Of a stretch of 48,024 nucleotides of DNA, positions 41,742 through 47,696 are shown in pieces. Location of the stretch: IMG/VR virus record IMGVR_UViG_3300028610_003703, positions 1 to 48,024 of that record, one strand, 5' to 3'. Within the stretch, counting starts at the first letter, position 1; each line of letters opens with the position of its first letter. The position numbers and the translations under genes are program-made. Source of the stretch: a virus. The notes under the pieces are model-generated. The model did no database searches. It was given only the letters and a program-made list of their open reading frames with translations, and was not told the DNA's origin.

Positions 41742-42157
41742 TGCCACTGATTGAACATTCTACACACCAAATAAGATTTGAGGTTAACCCCGGATTTGCT
41801 GGTAAAAATATCTTTTTTAGAATGGGATCAGCAAGACCTATTCCTATTTTCAATGAACATATTGATGAACTTATCAAATTTTTGGAAGAGAGTTGGATGG
41901 GCAAAGCATTTTTAACTTGTTGGGCAATCGATACTATGGATTTTTATGTTTTTAAAGGGAAGATTTCTATCACGATGGGATCAATCTCTTTCTCTCTTTC
42001 TGAAAAAGGAAAAGTTAAATCCATAGAAATTTTGAAATCTGTTGTAAATAAACCTGACACAAATATTTCATTTGTATCTAATTTTCGATTTGAGGTTACT
42101 CTAAATTGGAACAAGGACGGGGAAGATCTCATGATGAGAGATAGGACAGAAAAATGA
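41738..42157 (+). CDS. Hypothetical protein, 139 aa
   Basis: A beta-rich protein that begins with two adjacent ATGs (41738 and 41741). It shows repeated strand patterns (FEVNPGFAGKNIFFRMGS, FYVFKGKISITMGSISFSL) suggestive of a compact barrel or sandwich. No catalytic motif is visible. ATGA overlaps on both sides place it in the small-gene operon. Confidence 0.55.
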   Translation: MMPLIEHSTHQIRFEVNPGFAGKNIFFRMGSARPIPIFNEHIDELIKFLEESWMGKAFLTCWAIDTMDFYVFKGKISITMGSISFSLSEKGKVKSIEILKSVVNKPDTNISFVSNFRFEVTLNWNKDGEDLMMRDRTEK

Positions 42158-42444
42158 ATCTCTACCAGGTATTTGTTATCGATGCCATGGTTCCTCTTGA
42201 TGTTGGATTAGAAATCAGATACTGGGAACATGAAGATATTTATGAACTAATCTTTGCCGAAACACCCGGAAAGGCAAAATCGTGGTTCATGTCCGAGTAT
42301 CACGAAATTGGTGCATTTGAATTTACAGATATCCGTTGTCGATTGCTCTGGAAGAATATTGATCGGGAATCTGGTCTCGTTAATTGGGATGACCCTGTCT
42401 TTGAGGATCCAGAATATCTGGCACAACTCAAGAAGGAATCATAA
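42154..42444 (+). CDS. Hypothetical protein, 96 aa
   Basis: An acidic, aromatic-rich small protein (EHEDIYELIFAETPGKAK) resembling small phage proteins of the WYL-free, hypothetical class. It overlaps the previous stop as ATGA and the next start as TAATG. Base composition becomes visibly richer in G and C from here rightward. Confidence 0.55.
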   Translation: MNLYQVFVIDAMVPLDVGLEIRYWEHEDIYELIFAETPGKAKSWFMSEYHEIGAFEFTDIRCRLLWKNIDRESGLVNWDDPVFEDPEYLAQLKKES

Positions 42445-42746
42445 TGAAACAGTATAACATGAACAAGGATATCATCATTGAAATGCCGGATAAGAGTCAG
42501 TGGCGATTGAAGGCTTTTTTTGTTGCTCGGGATCGGGCCGAGATACTGGGAAATGGGAACCCAGAACGCATCCACACGACACTTACCCATACGCTGGCCA
42601 GCAATGATCTATTGCTTGAATGGGCAAGTAACCATATGACCTGGCGACAGATTAGACATTATGCACAGCGAGTAGAACCTGCCGAGGAAAATTATGAGGA
42701 TTGGTGGGCAATGGCCCACAAGCTGGTGGGAGATAAAAAATCATGA
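42444..42746 (+). CDS. Hypothetical protein, 100 aa
   Basis: A small charged helical protein with VARDRAEILG near residue 27 and a WRQIRHYAQRVEPAEENYEDWW tail (landmark only). AGAAGGAA lies 7 nt upstream of the start. DNA composition differs from the late genes. No family recognised. Confidence 0.55.
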   Translation: MKQYNMNKDIIIEMPDKSQWRLKAFFVARDRAEILGNGNPERIHTTLTHTLASNDLLLEWASNHMTWRQIRHYAQRVEPAEENYEDWWAMAHKLVGDKKS

Positions 42747-43045
42747 TGAGAAATAAATATACACTCTGGTTGAAAGAACAAATCAGACTCTATACAAAGA
42801 TGGAAAACGTAACTAGAATAGGCGAATACGCGCCTTCCAAATATGTTAATCAGGAACACCCCGATAAATACATCCTTTGGCTGGATGAGCAAATCGAAAC
42901 CTATATAAAATTGGTAAGGGAGGATGCGGCCAAAATTGGCAGACCAGACCAATTAAAATTTGCTAATCAGGTTCTACGTGATACATTGGAAACATATCAG
43001 GAATGCCTAGATAAATACAGGGAGATAAATGATGAAAACGATTGA
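42743..43045 (+). CDS. Hypothetical protein with an internal duplication, 100 aa
   Basis: Residues 5-20 and 42-57 are copies of one pattern, KY-x-LWL-x-EQI-x-x-Y-x-K, 37 residues apart, so the protein arose by duplication of a helical unit. A GGGAGAT ribosome site precedes adjacent ATGs. Its function is unknown. Confidence 0.55.
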   Translation: MMRNKYTLWLKEQIRLYTKMENVTRIGEYAPSKYVNQEHPDKYILWLDEQIETYIKLVREDAAKIGRPDQLKFANQVLRDTLETYQECLDKYREINDEND

Positions 43046-43232
43046 AGACTTGGCACGGGTAGAAATACCTACTGAAGCAGAACTTGACATTGCATTAAAA
43101 CCTTTAGGAGTCCTGATAGGCATCATTATGATCGGTACAGAGAATCAACAACTACTGGATGCTGGGGGTCAGTTTTTTATGAGTTTTGTTGAATTTAAGG
43201 CGGCACTTCGTAATCTTTCGGAAGAGAATTAA
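43029..43232 (+). CDS. Hypothetical protein, 67 aa
   Basis: A short protein with a hydrophobic middle (LGVLIGIIMIG) that may be a single membrane segment. A GGGAGATAA ribosome site precedes ATGATG at 43029-43034. It overlaps the end of the previous gene. No family recognised. Confidence 0.5.
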   Translation: MMKTIEDLARVEIPTEAELDIALKPLGVLIGIIMIGTENQQLLDAGGQFFMSFVEFKAALRNLSEEN

Positions 43233-43252
43233 ATGCAAACAGGAGAAAGCAA

Positions 43253-43471
43253 ATGAGTAAACTTTACAACAAATACCGTATTGTCAAAACAGATAATACA
43301 CCAACCGACCCAGATGCGGTATATTTCGTATTAAGGATTGATACTGATCCAGCAGCACGAGTAGCACTATTGGTATATGCAGATCACTGTGGTGATGATC
43401 GATTGGCATCAGAATTGCGCATACTAATCAATAAGCATAATGAGATTCTGAACAGGCAGGAGAAAGCATGA
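43253..43471 (+). CDS. Small conserved phage protein, 72 aa
   Basis: The pattern VYFVLRIDTDPAARVALLVYADHC resembles small proteins commonly seen in phage accessory regions (VLRxDTDPxAR-x-AL-x-YA), whose function is unknown. AGGAGAAA precedes the start. The stop overlaps the next gene by ATGA. Confidence 0.6.
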   Translation: MSKLYNKYRIVKTDNTPTDPDAVYFVLRIDTDPAARVALLVYADHCGDDRLASELRILINKHNEILNRQEKA

Positions 43472-43656
43472 TGCAATATATTCATCGGTATTTTGAGATC
43501 GACACAGATTATGGCCCAGCTCGTGTCCTGGGTGATCCTGCAATGAGTGAAGAAACCAGGGAGGCACTTCGTCAGATGGCGATATTGGCATTTGAGGCCA
43601 TGTTGAGAGGAGAACTCGGCAAGCGTGCCTGGGACGAGTTTAACCAGGACAATTGA
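43468..43656 (+). CDS. Hypothetical protein, 62 aa
   Basis: A short helical protein with EETREALRQMAILAFEAML. The start overlaps the previous stop. No family recognised. Confidence 0.5.
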   Translation: MMQYIHRYFEIDTDYGPARVLGDPAMSEETREALRQMAILAFEAMLRGELGKRAWDEFNQDN

Positions 43657-43684
43657 TGAATTTTAAGTGAACAGGAGAGACAAG

Positions 43685-43891
43685 ATGAATAAACTTGACG
43701 ACACTGGCATGAGACTGTGCGACCAGACCGATTGCGAACTGATTGCCACGCATACACTGGTCTGGACAGACCACAAATACTACTGCATGATCCATACAAA
43801 CAAGGCAATAGGTATTGCAGATTACATGGGGTTTCCAACGCCACGCAATACGGTGCGTAAGATGACCATTGATGAAATGATGCCCGACTAA
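43685..43891 (+). CDS. Small putative zinc-binding protein, 68 aa
   Basis: The spacing RLCDQTDC (C-x4-C) followed later by YYCMIH (C-x2-H) gives four potential metal ligands, a likely zinc-binding knuckle. I chose 43685, preceded by AGGAGAG, over an upstream GTG at 43667. It is the last rightward gene before the gene-poor area. A DNA- or protein-binding role is possible. Confidence 0.55.
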   Translation: MNKLDDTGMRLCDQTDCELIATHTLVWTDHKYYCMIHTNKAIGIADYMGFPTPRNTVRKMTIDEMMPD

Positions 43892-44122
43892 CGAGGAGGG
43901 ATAGGGGGATTCTGGCCCGTAAACCGGAAAAGGAAAAGGGCCACGAAAAAGTGACCTGAACCTAGAAATTCGGTCAGACCCTTATAAATCATATTATATC
44001 ACAATAGCATTATACCGGGTTATATAGATTAATATATACATGGGTCTAATAATAAACATCGTTCCAAGTATTAACATGGCACAGGACTATATGCTTGTGT
44101 AATAATAGATAGGCAATAAAAA
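43892..44122. other. Gene-free AT-rich spacer
   Basis: Between the rightward run and the leftward genes no ORF with a ribosome site is seen. The area holds TGGCCC/GGGCCA arms (43914-43951, approximate) that could form a weak stem, and a copy of TATACCGGGT (44011-44020) that is repeated exactly in the terminator at 44134-44143. Several AT-rich promoter-like stretches are present, but none is convincing. Confidence 0.5.
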
Positions 44123-44143
44123 ACCCGGTTAACTATACCGGGT
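44123..44143 (-). terminator. Terminator of the 44.2-45.05 kb leftward genes
   Basis: ACCCGGT (44123-44129) pairs exactly with ACCGGGT (44137-44143) around a 7-nt loop. In the minus direction it is followed by TTTTTATTG, an ideal intrinsic terminator for the three leftward genes upstream of it. Confidence 0.78.
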
Positions 44144-44176
44144 CTATATTGTGGTCTATTCGATTGTATTAATTCT

Positions 44177-44323
44177 CTAGCCTTTATACTTCAGGGCAAG
44201 TATCGCACGAATGATTAACCTCCCTTCTGTCACAGTTGATTGATGAACACTGGCCAGCGCTAATTGTTGGGGTATGCCAATCTTGCGTATGCGCCTTGCC
44301 ACAATAACAGGTTTACTGTTCAT
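44177..44323 (-). CDS. Hypothetical basic protein, 48 aa
   Basis: I chose 44323 (MNSKPVIVARRIRKIG) because GGGAG lies upstream at fair spacing and it overlaps the preceding stop by only 11 bp; the longer version from 44398 overlaps the previous gene for 86 bp. The product is short, basic and helical, and possibly binds nucleic acid. Confidence 0.5.
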   Translation of the reverse strand: MNSKPVIVARRIRKIGIPQQLALASVHQSTVTEGRLIIRAILALKYKG

Positions 44324-44525
44324 TGGTGGGCCACTCCCAGCATGAGGGATACATAGTCTGAAACAGGGAGAAGGGCACAACATATGCATCGCCTTCACGT
44401 ATTAACTTAACATAGGCGATTGCTTCAAGCGGTGAATAGAATACATAGCTTGCCTTCTCAAACGTGTTGACAATGAATATTTCATCCTCAAACCGGCTTA
44501 CTACTGGTGTATCCATTGCTGACAT
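44313..44525 (-). CDS. Hypothetical protein, 70 aa
   Basis: A small alpha-beta protein (VNTFEKASYVFYSPLEAIAYV) of unknown function. Its ribosome site AAGGGG lies inside the hairpin at 44530-44568, whose 3' arm, in the leftward transcript, covers the site just before the ATG. Translation may therefore depend on melting that stem. Confidence 0.6.
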   Translation of the reverse strand: MSAMDTPVVSRFEDEIFIVNTFEKASYVFYSPLEAIAYVKLIREGDAYVVPFSLFQTMYPSCWEWPTNEQ

Positions 44526-44529
44526 GATA

Positions 44530-44568
44530 CTTGCCCCTTATAGGTTAATGGTAGAACAAAGGGGCAAG
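44530..44568 (-). promoter_or_regulatory. Hairpin covering the ribosome site of the 44313-44525 gene
   Basis: CTTGCCCCTT (44530-44539) and AAGGGGCAAG (44559-44568) are exact reverse complements with a 19-nt loop. In the leftward RNA the 3' arm is AAGGGGCAAG, followed by TATC and the ATG, so the Shine-Dalgarno sequence would be paired. A third CTTGCCCC (44577-44584) lies next to another inverted repeat, TTAACACT (44571-44578) and AGTGTTAA (44592-44599), giving alternative pairings. Confidence 0.55.
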
Positions 44569-44595
44569 CCTTAACACTTGCCCCGACACTGAGTG

Positions 44596-45054
44596 TTAAT
44601 TCAATTCAAAGGCCGCAATGATGATATGCGCCGCTTCCAGATAGTCCGGGGTTGACTGTTCATCATCACCACTGATGACAGTGAATAAACAGTCCCCGCC
44701 TGAACCATCGTCAATGACGACAGTTAATTCGCTATCGTCATACCGGACAATGCGAGCATAACGCCCTGGCACATCATTGTAGGCATCTGACAGTGTTGAG
44801 CGTGTCAACTTACGTATGGCGCTCATGGTTCGTTTACGGGGTTGATCTGACGACAACATAACAACATTGCCGCTCCCCGAATTGCGACGACCACGCCTGT
44901 TAATGGTCACGCCCTTGCGAGCAAGTGCATTAACAATAAATGCCTTGCTCTCGTTCTGGTCATCGGGTACGTCTTGCCCATATGCAATTTGATACTCCTG
45001 ACGCAATGTTGCCATTGGTTGCCGCATTAATTCGCGTTTTCCTTGCCTTGCCAT
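44596..45054 (-). CDS. Hypothetical protein, 152 aa, possible DNA-binding regulator
   Basis: This protein has a basic helical first half (GKRELMRQ, INRRGRRNSGSGN) and an acidic, beta-rich second half (YDDSELTVVIDDGSGGD). I recognise no family. It lies directly below the phased ACCTTGCA repeats (45119-45193), which flank its likely promoter, so autoregulation or origin binding by this protein is a reasonable guess. Its DNA is richer in G and C than that of the late genes. The ribosome site is AAGGGGC. Confidence 0.55.
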   Translation of the reverse strand: MARQGKRELMRQPMATLRQEYQIAYGQDVPDDQNESKAFIVNALARKGVTINRRGRRNSGSGNVVMLSSDQPRKRTMSAIRKLTRSTLSDAYNDVPGRYARIVRYDDSELTVVIDDGSGGDCLFTVISGDDEQSTPDYLEAAHIIIAAFELN

Positions 45055-45118
45055 GTCATGCCCCTTATTAACTATTGAGGGTTTATCCCCTCTTGCATTA
45101 AATACAGTATCGCATTGT

Positions 45119-45193
45119 AACCTTGCAGAAACCTTGCAAGCCTTTACTGTAACCTTGCAATTCCCTTAATGACCTGTTGTGTACACCTTGCAG
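45119..45193. repeat. Four phased ACCTTGCA repeats
   Basis: Copies start at 45119 (AACCTTGCAG), 45130 (AACCTTGCAA), 45151 (AACCTTGCAA) and 45184 (CACCTTGCAG). The start-to-start distances are 11, 21 and 33 bp, close to one, two and three turns of the double helix, so all copies face the same side. A degenerate fifth copy (CTCTTGCATT, 45090-45099) is about 29 bp further left. Iterons or operator sites for the 44596-45054 gene fit. Confidence 0.7.
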
Positions 45194-45220
45194 AATAATT
45201 AAGGCTTATTTATTATCCTA

Positions 45221-45278
45221 TGTTAAATATTGGACGTATGTCTATTATTTTTATTAGACGTATGTCTCATATTTAACA
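45221..45278. repeat. Inverted repeat enclosing two GACGTATGTCT copies
   Basis: TGTTAAATAT (45221-45230) and ATATTTAACA (45269-45278) are exact reverse complements. Inside them, GACGTATGTCT occurs twice (45233-45243 and 45257-45267), 24 bp apart, and is itself nearly palindromic (AGAC....GTCT). The intervening and following DNA is strongly AT-rich (45270-45320), as in a DNA-unwinding element. Confidence 0.75.
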
Positions 45279-45382
45279 TTTAATTATATTAATTTCTCTC
45301 CTATTATATTTTATAATATTTGAGTTAGTTTCGATGTGAGTGGTCGGCCTCTGCGTGTCAATTTCATGAAAAGCCCCCCGGC

Positions 45383-45501
45383 GCTTGCGCGCCTGTGATG
45401 ATTTTCTTGTCAATGAGATTCACGAGCCAGGAAATGAAAACCCCGCTTGCGCGTGTGCCTTGACCTCTCTCTTTGACCCTCCATTTCACGGACGCGCAAG
45501 C
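45383..45501. repeat. Three GCTTGCGCG copies
   Basis: GCTTGCGCG occurs at 45383-45391 and 45445-45453, and its reverse complement CGCGCAAGC at 45493-45501. The first lies within GGCGC-TTGC-GCGCC, a small hairpin. A perfect palindrome TTTCATGAAA (about 45362-45371) precedes it. GC-rich motifs like this stand out in an AT-rich genome. Confidence 0.6.
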
Positions 45502-45842
45502 CCTCGCCCTCCTCTCAAAATAAAATCTCACCCCCCGTCGAATGTGCCAAATATCGGTGGTGTGCACGTTTTGAATGTGGGTCTTTCGCTGATTACCTGT
45601 TTTAAAGGTCGGGGAGGGGGTTATCATCGTGTGTGTGAATGTCATCATCTCGTGGGCACCTAAGGTGTATCTCTCTGAAATGACAATACTGAATTCTAAG
45701 ACCTGTTATGAGGGTTTTATATGATGATACACCGTATCGGGGTGTAACAGTCCACCATGACGCTTATTTGATCACCTTAGTCTATTGTGGGTATCCCGCA
45801 GAGTACTAAAATGATGGGGGGAGAAATATAGCACCCTATGCC

Positions 45843-45880
45843 ATGCCCATGCCCGTCCTTTGGGCCGGGCCTGTGGGCAT
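45843..45880. other. Strong GC-rich hairpin
   Basis: ATGCCCA (45843-45849) pairs with TGGGCAT (45874-45880), and inside it GCCCG (45851-45855) pairs with CGGGC (45866-45870). The stem has 12 pairs with small internal loops. There is no T-run on either side, so a regulatory RNA or processing structure is more likely than an intrinsic terminator. Confidence 0.6.
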
Positions 45881-45999
45881 TAAACAAAATGTAAGCTGGA
45901 AAGAGCGAGGAAAAGATCAGAAGGTAGTAATAAGTATATAGTAAGAGGTATAGTAGTACTGGACAGTATAGAGGAAAGACTCAGATAGAGAGGAATATG

Positions 46000-46124
46000 A
46001 TCCTTGGCCTCTCACTTGACTTGAGACTGGCCTATCCTAGATAGCTCTCTCACTGAAACTAGCACTCTCGCTGAGACTTTAGCTTTCCTCCTCAGTGAGA
46101 GGGATAATTCCCCATGCCAAGGAT
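46000..46124 (+). promoter_or_regulatory. Long-range RNA structure over a possible leader peptide start
   Basis: ATCCTTGGC (46000-46008) pairs with GCCAAGGAT (46116-46124), and CCTCTCACT (46008-46016) pairs with AGTGAGAGG (46094-46102). An alternative partner for the second segment is CTCTCACTGA (46047-46056), which is exactly complementary to TCAGTGAGAG (46092-46101). So two mutually exclusive pairings exist. The right arms cover the purine-rich GAGAGG and the start codon at 46114 of a 30-codon frame. Confidence 0.45.
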
Positions 46125-46206
46125 TACTGTCAATTTACCCATGCCAGGCTTATGCCAGGATAATGTAGATGTAGAAATAAATGAAGATAATGAGGTAGAG
46201 GAATGA
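46114..46206 (+). CDS. Possible 30-aa leader peptide
   Basis: A short rightward frame from ATG 46114 to TGA 46206 encodes an acidic peptide (start MPRITVNLPMPGL). GAGAGG lies 12 nt upstream, which is somewhat far. Both are within the arms of the foldable RNA at 46000-46124, and a perfect hairpin (46212-46236) lies just after the stop. The size and place fit a leader peptide or a chance frame. Confidence 0.25.
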   Translation: MPRITVNLPMPGLCQDNVDVEINEDNEVEE

Positions 46207-46211
46207 GAACC

Positions 46212-46236
46212 CCAGATAGGCCTAAGGCCTATCTGG
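46212..46236 (+). terminator. Perfect 11-bp hairpin after the possible leader frame
   Basis: CCAGATAGGCC (46212-46222) and GGCCTATCTGG (46226-46236) are exact reverse complements with a TAA loop. It lies 6 nt after the stop of the 30-codon frame. No T-run follows, so if it terminates it would need a factor; a processing or stability structure is possible. Confidence 0.5.
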
Positions 46237-46321
46237 TATGGTCATATAACAGATCAGAGGGATATAAGAGGAAAAGGTTAAAGACAGGGGGGAAAAAAGA
46301 GTATCAGCCCAGGAAGGTCAG

Positions 46322-46353
46322 CATGGCCAGAAAAGGGACATAATCTGGCCATG
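46322..46353 (-). terminator. 10-bp hairpin after the right-end leftward operon
   Basis: CATGGCCAGA (46322-46331) pairs exactly with TCTGGCCATG (46344-46353). It lies 27 nt past the stop of the last leftward gene (46381). No T-run follows in the minus direction, so its role is uncertain, but position suits a 3' end structure. Confidence 0.45.
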
Positions 46354-46380
46354 CCATCAGGGAATATCAGAGGGTGGTTT

Positions 46381-46740
46381 TTAGGCTGTATAAGGTGTAT
46401 GGGTCATTTCCCGTAGCCAGGGACGTAATTTGGGAAGGACCCAGAATTGGACAGCAGCCTTTATATTTGATTCACAGGCAATGGAAAATTGATCCGGTGT
46501 TTTGGATGCCCAGTAAATATCAGGAGGAGAGGTAACCTTCCAGTCATGGATGATATAATCCCACTCGGAGTAATTATCATGGACAAGGAATTCCCGGGTA
46601 GTTTTGTCACCATCGATCAGGGTGGTATCAAAGGCCCTGACAATGCCAACAGGTGACAGCATAATTTTTCCTGCCAGAACAGTGGAAAGATCCTGCCAGG
46701 GTCGTTGTTCAAAACGGGGTGATACTTGTGTTTCCATCAT
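46381..46740 (-). CDS. Hypothetical protein, 119 aa
   Basis: A soluble protein with aromatic residues spread through it (YSEWDYIIHDWKV, AVQFWVLPKLRPWL). AAGGAG lies just before ATGATG; the second ATG (46737) has better spacing, so the true start may be there. Its first codons overlap the stop of the upstream gene. Last gene of the right-end leftward operon. No family recognised. Confidence 0.6.
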   Translation of the reverse strand: MMETQVSPRFEQRPWQDLSTVLAGKIMLSPVGIVRAFDTTLIDGDKTTREFLVHDNYSEWDYIIHDWKVTSPPDIYWASKTPDQFSIACESNIKAAVQFWVLPKLRPWLREMTHTPYTA

Positions 46741-47033
46741 ATCTCCTTGTTTGCCAATACTCTAATCTCGAAAAGTTCAAAAAGAATGACATCCCAGCTA
46801 TTGAGGTTTCCAGAAGGTTTGTTCTTGTTTTCTTCTGCGCCATACCAGAGGGACCAGGAAAGATAATCGTCCCAGGATAATCCTGTTCGTTTGAGGGCTC
46901 TTTCAAAGATTTTCCAGGCATCTTTTGCCAAATATTGCCGGTATCTTGGGAACCTAATAACATAGGTATTATCCCAGTATTCTCTTAAAAGTCTCTGGGC
47001 CAAATGTTTAAGGGTTTTGATTTCTGGTTTCAT
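46737..47033 (-). CDS. Hypothetical protein, 98 aa
   Basis: I chose 47033 (MKPEIKTLKHLAQRLLREYW) because GGGAG-AAGGG lies upstream and the start is next to the preceding stop; a longer frame from 47117 would overlap the previous gene by 82 bp. The protein is basic and helical in its first half, followed by a tryptophan-rich segment (WDDYLSWSLWYG). No family recognised. Confidence 0.6.
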   Translation of the reverse strand: MKPEIKTLKHLAQRLLREYWDNTYVIRFPRYRQYLAKDAWKIFERALKRTGLSWDDYLSWSLWYGAEENKNKPSGNLNSWDVILFELFEIRVLANKEI

Positions 47034-47034
47034 G

Positions 47035-47283
47035 TTACCCTTCTCCCAGTTTGTAATTTCTCCAAAAGAATGACCAGTCCGAGAGTTCCACATAAAGTAA
47101 TTCGATTTTAAATTCACAGGATTCAGAGATGAGGGTCATGAGACGATCCCGGGAAGCCCTCGTCAAATCAGCCAAATGATATTCCTTAAGTGATGCCGGA
47201 TATGTACGTTTCTGTCGCCAGATAGAAATCTTCCAACCTCTGGGAGAATAATGGGCTAGTTTTATTCCTGTTTTGAAATCCAT
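47035..47283 (-). CDS. Hypothetical protein, 82 aa
   Basis: A small basic protein (MDFKTGIKLAHYSPRGWKI). The start at 47283 has GGAGG upstream and overlaps the previous stop as TAATG. The C-terminus (LYVELSDWSFFWRNYK) is rich in aromatic residues, as in its neighbours. No family recognised. Confidence 0.6.
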   Translation of the reverse strand: MDFKTGIKLAHYSPRGWKISIWRQKRTYPASLKEYHLADLTRASRDRLMTLISESCEFKIELLYVELSDWSFFWRNYKLGEG

Positions 47284-47696
47284 TACAGCCTCCATTCAGG
47301 TTCAACAACTTGAAGTATACGAATGAAATCTCCTTCCCATGCAAAGAGGAGGCTCATATCGAGATTATCTCCCATGATGGAATTGAAATTGCCCAGTTGG
47401 GCAACTAGACTTCGAATCAACCAGATGGCCTTGGGGAAGGTATCATTCAGTTCTTCATCAGGAATTCCGCTTCGCAGATTAATGTAATCTAATGCTATGT
47501 TTTGGATAACAAGTTGGCTTCGCCTGATATCCGTATAAAGGTCATCAAGCGTTCCAAAGAAGTAGTAATGATACCATCTCCAGTTGGAATCAGGGTGAAC
47601 TACCTTTGTCATATTGACATTATTGAAATCGGAGATCTTTTTGAGTCCGATGGTATCCCTTCCATGAATAGAAAAGGTGATTGATTCTTGATTCAT
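47283..47696 (-). CDS. Hypothetical protein, 137 aa
   Basis: A soluble alpha-beta protein. It overlaps the upstream gene by 4 bp and the downstream start by 1 bp, giving tight translational coupling across the operon. Landmarks are FGTLDDLYTDIRRSQLV and AIWLIRSLVAQLG. No family recognised. Confidence 0.6.
   Translation of the reverse strand: MNQESITFSIHGRDTIGLKKISDFNNVNMTKVVHPDSNWRWYHYYFFGTLDDLYTDIRRSQLVIQNIALDYINLRSGIPDEELNDTFPKAIWLIRSLVAQLGNFNSIMGDNLDMSLLFAWEGDFIRILQVVEPEWRL

Larger units (their letters stand above)
45055..46380. other. 1.3-kb gene-poor region with several repeat systems
   Basis: No convincing protein gene is seen here; two long opposing frames at 45364-45663 lack ribosome sites and overlap each other. 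The region holds phased ACCTTGCA repeats, a nested inverted and direct repeat block, three GCTTGCGCG copies, a strong hairpin at 45843-45880, a complex foldable RNA at 46000-46124 and two near-perfect hairpins at 46212-46236 and 46322-46353. An origin of replication, a control region or structured non-coding RNA are all possible. Confidence 0.7.

Noticed and set aside
45364-45663. Two opposing frames of 92-94 codons in the gene-poor region
   Set aside because: They overlap each other, lack ribosome sites and are rich in unusual residue runs; the repeats beneath them explain the open frames better.
46709-46963. Leftward frame of 84 codons
   Set aside because: It overlaps the better-supported 46737-47033 gene in another frame, while that gene has a ribosome site and links neatly to both neighbours.
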